From the NCBI RefSeq assembly GCF_013002705.1, contig NZ_JABEND010000008.1:178390-242389 (forward strand): a stretch of DNA of 64,000 bases. The letters are read 5' to 3'. A program made the translations under genes and the position numbers. Of this stretch, positions 58,095 through 64,000 are shown one piece after another. The DNA is from Nakamurella aerolata. Its GTDB lineage: Bacteria > Actinomycetota > Actinomycetes > Mycobacteriales > Nakamurellaceae. Positions within the stretch are counted from its first letter, which is position 1; the number at the start of each line of letters is the position of its first letter. Below the pieces are notes generated by a model. The model ran no database searches, was not told the origin of the DNA, and worked only from the letters and a program-made list of their open reading frames with translations.

Positions 58095-59951
58095 GTGGCG
58101 GACGAGCTCACCACTGTTTGGACCGACACAGTCAGCCAGATCGCAACCGGCCTCACCCAGCAGCATCGAGCCTGTCTGGCGTTGGCGCACCCGGTAGGCC
58201 TGCTGGGCAACACCGCGCTGGTGTCGGTGCCGAACAACTACGCCAAAGAGACTCTCGAGCGGTCCATCCGCCAGCAACTGATGGGTGCCCTGTCCGAGCG
58301 GCTGGGCAAGTCGGTCACCATCGCTGTCACCGTCACCGATGGGGCACCGCACAGCGCGAACAACGGCGGCGACGCCTCACCACGGCCGGACGCAGGCCCC
58401 GGCAACGATTCCGCGACCACCGCCACCGCTGCCGAGCACAGCGCCGACGACAGCGCGCCGGCACCCACCGAACGGCTTGACGGCGCCCCTGGTCCCACCC
58501 TCGGCGGGGCGTTCGTCCCGGCAGCAGGTGAAAACGGCAGCAACGGAAACGGATCCGGCCGCGGCGGGGTCGACGGCAGCACCGGCGATCACCCGGCGGA
58601 CGGCGGGCCGTCCTCCGATTCCACGGCTGCCAACCCGGCCACGGGAAACCCGGCTGGAAACGCTGCCGGTGCCAACCCGGCCACCGCCAACTCGTCGGGA
58701 AACACCGGCAACACCGGCGCGGGCGCGACCACGGGCGGGCCGCCCGGCAGCGGCGGAGCCGGCCAGGCCGCGCGCGGCGGCCGCGGCGCCGGTCCGGACG
58801 GCGCTGACGGCGAGGACACCGTCGACGAAGAGGCGGAGGCGCTCGCCACCGTCACCGAGATTTGGCCGACCTACACCGGCCGCCGCGACCTGCCGGCCCA
58901 ACAGCTGAGCCAGAGCCGGCTGAACGAGAAGTACAGCTTCGAAAGCTTCGTCACCGGCGCGTCCAACCGCTTTTCGCAGGCGGCCGCCGTCGCCGCCGCG
59001 GAGGCACCGGGGCGCACCTACAACCCGCTGTTCATCTGGGGCGAGTCCGGGCTGGGCAAGACCCACCTGCTGCACGGCATCGGCCTGTACGCGCAGCGGC
59101 TGTTCCCTGGCATCAAGGTGCGCTACGTCTCCAGCGAAGAGTTCACCAACGACTTCATCAACTCGCTGCGCGACGACCGCAAGGTCGCCTTCCAGCGCCG
59201 CTACCGAGATGTCGACGTGCTGCTGGTGGACGACATCCAGTTCCTCCAGGGCAAGGAGTCGACGCAGGAAGAGTTCTTCCACACCTTCAACACCCTGTAC
59301 AACGCCAACAAGCAGATCGTGTTGACCTCCGACTCCCCGCCGAAACGGCTGGAGACCCTTGAGGACCGGATGCGGACCCGCTTCGAGTGGGGCCTGATCA
59401 CCGACATCCAGCCACCTGAGCTGGAGACCCGGATCGCCATCCTGCGCAAGAAGTGCGTGCAGGACAACAACAACGTCCCCGACGACGTCCTCGAGTTCAT
59501 CGCGACCCACATCGAGCGGAACATCCGCGAGCTTGAGGGCGCGCTGATCCGGGTGACGGCGTTCGCGTCGCTGAACAAGCAGCCGGCCGAGCTGGCCCTT
59601 GCCCAGACCGTGCTGCGCGACCTGATCCGCGACGCGTCCACCGGCGACATCGACGCGCCGACCATCATGGCGGTGACGGCCGAGTACTTCGAGCTGACCA
59701 TGGACGAGATGTGCGGCGCCTCCAAGGTCAAGGCCATCGCCGGCGCCCGGCAGATCGCCATGTACCTGTGCCGCGAGATGACCGAACTGACCCTCCCCAA
59801 GATCGGCCAGCTGTTCGGCGGCCGCGACCACACCACGGTGATGCACGCCGACAAGAAGATCCGCGCCGAGATGAACCAGCGCCGCCAGGTCTACGACCAG
59901 GTGCAGGAGCTCACCGCGCGGATCCGCGACCGCAAGCGCCGCAGCAGCTGA
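58095..59951 (+). CDS. dnaA: Chromosomal replication initiator DnaA
   Basis: A 618-residue AAA+ initiator that binds DnaA boxes and melts the origin. Domain I (1-85) begins [19 protein letters not shown]. Domain II (about 85-260) is a very long Gly/Asn/Ala/Pro-rich linker. Domain III begins [20 protein letters not shown] with Walker [11 protein letters not shown] (316-325) and Walker [12 protein letters not shown]. Domain IV has the DnaA signature [17 protein letters not shown]. The GTG start is preceded by AGGAGG at 11 bases. The linker is about 175 residues, at the long end even for actinobacteria. Confidence 0.97.
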   Translation: MADELTTVWTDTVSQIATGLTQQHRACLALAHPVGLLGNTALVSVPNNYAKETLERSIRQQLMGALSERLGKSVTIAVTVTDGAPHSANNGGDASPRPDAGPGNDSATTATAAEHSADDSAPAPTERLDGAPGPTLGGAFVPAAGENGSNGNGSGRGGVDGSTGDHPADGGPSSDSTAANPATGNPAGNAAGANPATANSSGNTGNTGAGATTGGPPGSGGAGQAARGGRGAGPDGADGEDTVDEEAEALATVTEIWPTYTGRRDLPAQQLSQSRLNEKYSFESFVTGASNRFSQAAAVAAAEAPGRTYNPLFIWGESGLGKTHLLHGIGLYAQRLFPGIKVRYVSSEEFTNDFINSLRDDRKVAFQRRYRDVDVLLVDDIQFLQGKESTQEEFFHTFNTLYNANKQIVLTSDSPPKRLETLEDRMRTRFEWGLITDIQPPELETRIAILRKKCVQDNNNVPDDVLEFIATHIERNIRELEGALIRVTAFASLNKQPAELALAQTVLRDLIRDASTGDIDAPTIMAVTAEYFELTMDEMCGASKVKAIAGARQIAMYLCREMTELTLPKIGQLFGGRDHTTVMHADKKIRAEMNQRRQVYDQVQELTARIRDRKRRSS

Positions 59952-61034
59952 CCCCTGCGCTGCGCACCTTGCGCCGCTCGTTCCGCCGCTGTTTCCATCG
60001 CTGCTCACCGCACGCGGTTCACTCCGCTCTTCACAGCACGCGGTTCACCACGCCGTAACGCTTCACGCAGTCAGCTGTGCCGTCTCAGCCGTGCCGTCTC
60101 AGCCGTGCCATCGCCTCACCTCCGTCCGCGCTCGCCTGCCGGGATGGGCAGCAACGAGGTCCCGTCGGCCGTGCCGCCGCACCTGCCCCCGGCGCCGATC
60201 CAGCGCGGCCGCCGCTCGGCACACCACCGCTGCGCCGCCACCGCTGCACCGTCACAGCTGCACCGCTGTGCCCGTCCCGTTTCATGCCGACGACCGTAGA
60301 ACCCGGCACCGACAGTCACCCCGAACGAGTGATATCGGCGGCACGTTCGTCGTTTCCGTCCCCGACCGCGGGGCGCTTGAAATCGGGAGAATCCGGGCGC
60401 AGCGAGCGCGTGGCGGGCGTCACCACCCCCATGCACAAACTGTGGACAACCCTGGGGATAACGGTGGACAACCGGTGGTTCCCGCTGCCGCCGCTGCGCC
60501 GATCCACTGAATTACATAGCTCCGACACGGCGGCGGCGACGGTTGTCAACGCCCTGTCCGAGCCGCGCCGCGCGCGGCCGCCTGCACCGATACGGTGTCA
60601 TCCCCACCGTCCACACCGGCTACTACTACCGCTGGTTTTCTCTCCCAAGAAGGGCACTGAGAACCAGTCCGTGGGGAAGAACAACACACCAGCGCCGGCC
60701 CGGCTCGCCGACGTCCGGCCGAGACCGGCCCGTTGGACGCGCATAACCGCGGCGCGAGGTCGGGCCGGTCCGGCCAGAATTCCCGTGACCCCGGCGTGAC
60801 GGACACCCCGGCGAGGCCGTACGGTGAACGTCCCGGACAACAGCCGCACTACCGTCCGGGCGGTTGCAGCGCCGGTATCGACACGCCGCGATCCCCACCT
60901 TCCGGGTTTGTTGCGCGGTCGCTCCCGCTGTCCGCGGATCGGCTCACGATCCGCAACCACACGTGTGTTGTACAGCGAGAACTGTTGCGCGCCTTGGCAT
61001 TTGCCGGGTGCTCGTGTCCAGGAGGCCAGTGCAG
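59952..61034. other. oriC: dnaA-dnaN spacer, probable oriC
   Basis: No gene is supported in this 1.08-kb spacer, which is the usual place of oriC in actinobacteria. It contains three DnaA boxes (60441-60471), 14-bp tandem repeats of GTGCCGTCTCAGCC (60077-60104, plus a part) and a duplicated GCACGCGGTTCAC near 60014 and 60038. An AT-richer run (GAATTACATAGC, about 60509) may aid unwinding. Confidence 0.75.
60441..60471. promoter_or_regulatory. DnaA box triplet in the putative oriC
   Basis: TGTGGACAA (60441), TGGGGATAA (60453) and GGTGGACAA (60463) lie in one orientation within 31 bases. The first is a perfect actinobacterial box, the others are near matches. Confidence 0.75.
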
Positions 61035-62228
61035 ATGAAGTTCAGGGTGGCTCGGGAAGACCTTGCCGACGCCGTCGCCTGGGTGGCGAAGTCCCTGCCG
61101 GTGCGGCCTCCGGTGCCGGTACTCGGCGGCATCCTGCTCGAGGTTTCACCGGACAACCCCGATCAGCTGGTGATCGCCGGCTTCGACTACGAGGTGTCCA
61201 CCAGGGCGCAGATTTCGGTGGACGCCGAGAGCGGCGGCCGGCTGCTGGTGTCCGGGCGGTTGCTGTCCGAGATCACCCGCTCGCTGCCGGCCGGCAAACC
61301 GGTGGACGTGGCGGTGGACGGCTCGAAGGTCACCATCAAGGGCGGCAGCGCCAGGTTCACCCTGCCGACCATGCCGGTCGAGGAGTACCCGAGCCTGCCG
61401 GACATGCCGGAGGCGTCCGGCACGGTCGATGCCGCCACTTTGGCCGAGGCGGTCGCCCAGACCGTTGTCGCCGCCGGCCGCGACGACGCCCTGCCGATGA
61501 CGACCGGCATCCGCGTCGAGATCGAGGGCGAGAACCTCACCCTGGCGGCCACTGACCGGTTCCGGCTCGGCCTGCGCACGCTGCCGTGGACCCCGGCCAG
61601 CGCCGACGTGTCCACCGCCGTGTTGGTGCCGGCGCGCACCCTGTCGGACGCCGCCAAGTCGCTGGGCGCCGCGAAAGACGTGACGCTCGCGCTGGGCGAC
61701 GGCCTGCTCGGCCTTGAGTCGGCCGGCCGGCGCACCACGGTGCGGCTGATGGACCTGGAGTTCGTCAAGTACCGGTCGCTGCTGCCGAACGAGACCACCA
61801 CCACCGTCGACGTGCCGGTCGGCGAGCTGACTGACGCCATCAAACGCGTCTCGCTGGTCACCGACCGCGGCCATCACCTGCGGCTGCAGGTCGCCGACTC
61901 GGCGCTCACCCTGACCGCCGGCGGCGACGACGAGGGCCGCGCCGAGGAGGATCTTCCGGTTGACGCCGACGGCGCCGAGCTGCTGATCGCCTTCAACCCC
62001 GGCTACCTGCTCGAGGGTCTCGCGGTGCTGCGCACCGACAAGGTGCGGCTGGCGTTCACCACGCCGAGCCGGCCCGCGCTGTTGCTGCCGCTGCGCAAAG
62101 ACCCAGCCAAGGACCCAGGCAAGGACGGAGCCGGATCCGGTGCCTCCGATGACGGCGGCAAGGACGCCGGCTACCAGGTGGACGAGGACTATCGCTACCT
62201 GGTGATGCCCGCCCGACTGCCCGGCTGA
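61035..62228 (+). CDS. dnaN: DNA polymerase III sliding clamp (beta subunit)
   Basis: A 397-residue clamp with three repeated domains. MKFRVAREDLADAVAWVAKS opens the first, and the expected end YRYLVMPARLPG is intact. It encircles DNA and tethers the replicative polymerase. GGAGG lies nine bases before ATG 61035. Between PALLLPLRKD and the final strand there are about 30 inserted Lys/Asp/Gly residues (PAKDPGKDGAGSGASDDGGK), a place where the family normally has a short loop. Its last 34 bases overlap a convergent ABC permease gene. Confidence 0.96.
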   Translation: MKFRVAREDLADAVAWVAKSLPVRPPVPVLGGILLEVSPDNPDQLVIAGFDYEVSTRAQISVDAESGGRLLVSGRLLSEITRSLPAGKPVDVAVDGSKVTIKGGSARFTLPTMPVEEYPSLPDMPEASGTVDAATLAEAVAQTVVAAGRDDALPMTTGIRVEIEGENLTLAATDRFRLGLRTLPWTPASADVSTAVLVPARTLSDAAKSLGAAKDVTLALGDGLLGLESAGRRTTVRLMDLEFVKYRSLLPNETTTTVDVPVGELTDAIKRVSLVTDRGHHLRLQVADSALTLTAGGDDEGRAEEDLPVDADGAELLIAFNPGYLLEGLAVLRTDKVRLAFTTPSRPALLLPLRKDPAKDPGKDGAGSGASDDGGKDAGYQVDEDYRYLVMPARLPG

Positions 62229-63265
62229 TCCGCCTGTGCTGCCTGGCCCGTCGCTGCCGGTTGGCCTGCCCCGGCCGGCTGTGCTGACTGGGCTGACTGT
62301 GCGGCCCGGGCTGCCCGCCGGCGGCGCTGGGTCCGCCAACGGTCCAGCACCAGCGCCAGCAGCACCAGCGCCCCGGACGCCACCTGTGTCCAGTACGGGC
62401 TGACGTTCAACAGCGACAGCCCGTTGGCCAGGACGCTGACGGTCAGTACCGCGAGCAGCGCACCGAGCACCGACCCGCGACCGCCGTCCAGTGCCCCACC
62501 GCCCAGCAGCACCACCGCCAGCACGGTGAGTTCGAGACCGTTCGCGGCGTTCGGGATGCCGGTGCCGAACTGTGAGGTGAGGATGGTGCCGGTCAACGCC
62601 GCGCCCAGCCCCGAGGCCGCAAAACCCGCAAGCACCAGCAGTTTTGCCCGGCTGCTGCCGAACCGGTGGCCGGCCGGCAGCGCCCCGATCCGAACGCCGT
62701 CGCGACCGCACGGGGTGCAGCGCAGCACCAGCAGCGCCGCCACCCAGACCACAACGGCGAGCAGAATCGGCAGCGGGATCCCCAGCGGCCGAGCGGTGCC
62801 CAGCGTGGTGAATCCCGGCATGATCACCGGCAGCCCGCTGGGCAGCAGATAGGCCAGCCCGCGCAGCAGCGCCAGGCTGCCGATGGTGACCGCGAAGCTG
62901 TGGATGCCGAGCAGCGTCACCAGCGACCCATTCAGCAGGCCGACACCCAGCCCGAGAGCGGCGGTCACCGCGAGCGCGCCGGCCAGCCCGAGATCGGGGG
63001 TCAGCGAGGCCAGCACCACGCCGCAGAATCCCGCGGTGGCACCGACAGACAGGTCCATCTGCCCCGCCACGATCAGGAAAACCGCGGGCGCAGCGACCAT
63101 CGTCGTCACGGCCGCGGTGCTGCCTAGATCGGCCAGGTTGCTGGCGGTGAGGAAGTAGGGGCTGGCGCTGGCGAATACCGCAACGCCGATCGCCAGCAGG
63201 CCGACCAGGAAGGCCGCGCCGAGCGGGCCCAGCCCGCGGCTCTGGGTGAGTGAGCGGGTGAGCAT
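62195..63265 (-). CDS. Ribose/sugar-type ABC transporter permease (CUT2, RbsC-like)
   Basis: A 356-residue polytopic permease. Its ATG (63265) shares one base with the stop of the binding-protein gene. ASNLADLGSTAAVTTMVAAP, FLIVAGQMDLSVGATAGFCG and GLELTVLAVVLLGGGALDGG are family signatures of BPD_transp_2 permeases. The tail has about 35 extra Ala/Gln/Gly residues (AQSAQSAQPAGAGQPAATGQ). Its stop codon lies inside the 3' end of dnaN (34-base convergent overlap). The ATPase gene is not in the window. Confidence 0.86.
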   Translation of the reverse strand: MLTRSLTQSRGLGPLGAAFLVGLLAIGVAVFASASPYFLTASNLADLGSTAAVTTMVAAPAVFLIVAGQMDLSVGATAGFCGVVLASLTPDLGLAGALAVTAALGLGVGLLNGSLVTLLGIHSFAVTIGSLALLRGLAYLLPSGLPVIMPGFTTLGTARPLGIPLPILLAVVVWVAALLVLRCTPCGRDGVRIGALPAGHRFGSSRAKLLVLAGFAASGLGAALTGTILTSQFGTGIPNAANGLELTVLAVVLLGGGALDGGRGSVLGALLAVLTVSVLANGLSLLNVSPYWTQVASGALVLLALVLDRWRTQRRRRAARAAQSAQSAQPAGAGQPAATGQAAQADQPGSRAGITR

Positions 63266-63880
63266 CAGCGGGTGCACTCGCTGACGTCGTAGTGGCCGGC
63301 GATGGTGCCGGCGGACAGAAAGACGCTGCGCGGGTACAGCTCTCGTGGGATGCGAGCGCCGTTCATCGCGTCGATGAGGTACGGCAGCACCAGCTGACCG
63401 TAGCGATCGGGGAAGAACGCGCCGTCGCCGATCCACTGCGGATCGGTGGCGATCTCACACCGCGACCGCTGGTCGGCGCCGAGCCCTGCCAGGAACACCT
63501 GGTCGGTGCGCCCTGCGGTGCGGGCGGCGCCCAGCGCGCCGAGCACCAGCCCGTCGTTGACTCCGGCGATCAGCACCCGCCGCGCCTTCGGCAGGCCGCT
63601 GAGCAGCGCGCCGACCCGGCTGAAAGCGCCCTGCTGGCCGGCGACGTTCACCACCTGCTCCGGCACCGCCGGGGTGGCGGCGTTGGCGCTGCTTTCCGTG
63701 CTGGTTTCGGTGGTCTCGGTGGTGGCGGCTTGGGTTGCAGCTTCGGTTACTGGGGTTTGGATGCCTGCGGTGTGGGTGGCTGGGGTTCTGGTGGGGGCTG
63801 GTGCCGTGCCGTTGGTCGCGGCGCCGGCGGGTGGTGTCGCGGTGGCCGCTACCGATGCCGTGGTTGCCGGTCCGGTGGTA
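63265..63880 (-). pseudogene. Sugar ABC substrate-binding protein, C-terminal half only
   Basis: The last ~130 residues (VLIAGVNDGLVLGALGAART ... FFPDRYGQLVLPYLIDAMNG) form the C-lobe of a RbsB-type periplasmic sugar-binding protein. The preceding ~75 residues are Thr/Ala/Pro-rich filler that cannot form the N-lobe, and the frame then runs into an IS3-type element starting near 63881. The gene is probably truncated, with its original 5' part lost or displaced by the insertion. Its stop overlaps the permease start. Confidence 0.6.
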
Positions 63881-64000
63881 TGAAGCGTCACGGCTTTGGG
63901 GCCGGTCCTTTGCGAGAGGATCGGTGTCATGCCGAAGCAATATCCGAAGCAGCAGCGTGAGCGTGCGGTGCGGATGGTCTTGGATCATCTGGACGAGTAC
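63881..64000 (+). mobile_element. IS3-family insertion sequence, left end (partial)
   Basis: The element appears to begin at TGAAGCGTCACGGCTTTGGG, which has the TG start usual for IS3-family terminal inverted repeats, and includes the first codons of its transposase OrfA. The right end lies outside the window, so the inverted repeat and target duplication cannot be checked. Confidence 0.65.
63929..64000 (+). CDS. IS3-family transposase OrfA (5' part)
   Basis: 24 codons starting MPKQYPKQQRERAVRMVLDH, the typical beginning of IS3-family OrfA (helix-turn-helix subunit, transposase_8). GAGAGGA upstream serves as Shine-Dalgarno. The rest lies beyond the window edge. Confidence 0.85.
   Translation, partial: MPKQYPKQQRERAVRMVLDHLDEY

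Noticed and set aside
60864..61034. Upstream in-frame extension of dnaN
   Set aside because: GGAGG lies directly before ATG 61035, and MKFRV is the conserved clamp start.

Overview
The window is high-GC DNA from an actinobacterium and spans the chromosomal origin region. The evidence is the core order rsmG, khpB/jag, yidC, yidD, rnpA, rpmH, dnaA, dnaN (52.3-62.2 kb), a parA-parB pair with seven perfect parS sites (36.9-40.7 kb), trxB-trxA followed by a CwlM-type gene (12.5-18.2 kb), TTGTCCACA-type DnaA boxes, an F420/flavin (LLM) oxidoreductase, and several apparently leaderless genes. It resembles the mycobacterial layout trxB-trxC-cwlM ... parB-parA-rsmG-jag-yidC-yidD-rnpA-rpmH-dnaA-dnaN with matching orientations, but with extra DNA between the blocks. 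The genus cannot be fixed by reading alone; a Nakamurella/Frankia-like lineage is only a guess.

Region by region. 0-5.5 kb: end of a CUT1 sugar ABC importer (binding protein, two permeases) and a secreted PIG-L deacetylase with NEW3 and CBM9-like modules. 5.5-9 kb: an AAA+ ATPase with a winged helix, a small P-loop kinase-like protein and a LuxR-type regulator, preceded by long inverted repeats. 9.2-18.2 kb: a secreted S33 tripeptidyl-aminopeptidase-like hydrolase, a membrane protein, trxB-trxA behind a SigR/SigH-type promoter, an ECF sigma factor with a coupled one-TM Kelch-like protein, and a cytoplasmic CwlM-like protein lacking zinc ligands. 18.3-36.4 kb: an accessory block with a lipoprotein, GNAT acetyltransferases, a GH2 beta-galactosidase, a frameshifted GH89 alpha-N-acetylglucosaminidase with a divergent ROK regulator and operator, a broken VOC gene beside an intact WYL regulator, a 151-bp tandem duplication, a PLP aminotransferase and a D-Ala-D-Ala-ligase-like protein.

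36.9-40.7 kb: parB and parA. ParA carries an acidic N-terminal extension of about 360 residues whose coding sequence contains three parS sites (a fourth is near its 3' end). ParB has a roughly 56-residue insertion in its CTPase domain. Three more parS sites at exact 35-bp spacing and a cluster of DnaA-box-like sites lie upstream of parA. 40.8-52.1 kb: about 11 kb of accessory genes separates parA from rsmG (LLM oxidoreductase, ABC exporter, SGNH hydrolase, P-loop kinase, a TetR/short-chain-reductase pair with twin operators, aldo-keto reductase, a possible HicA-like/eRF1-like fusion, 2OG-Fe(II) oxygenase, MscS channel). 52.3-62.2 kb: the dnaA block and origin. 62.2-64 kb: a sugar ABC permease overlapping the end of dnaN, a truncated binding protein, and the left end of an IS3-family element, where recF would normally be expected.

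A recurrent theme is low-complexity expansion of core proteins. RsmG, KhpB, RnpA, YidC, YidD, DnaA domain II, DnaN, ParA and ParB all carry extra Ala/Pro/Ser/Asp-rich segments, several encoded by visible 15-, 18- or 24-bp tandem DNA repeats. No tRNA, rRNA, CRISPR array or complete insertion sequence was seen.
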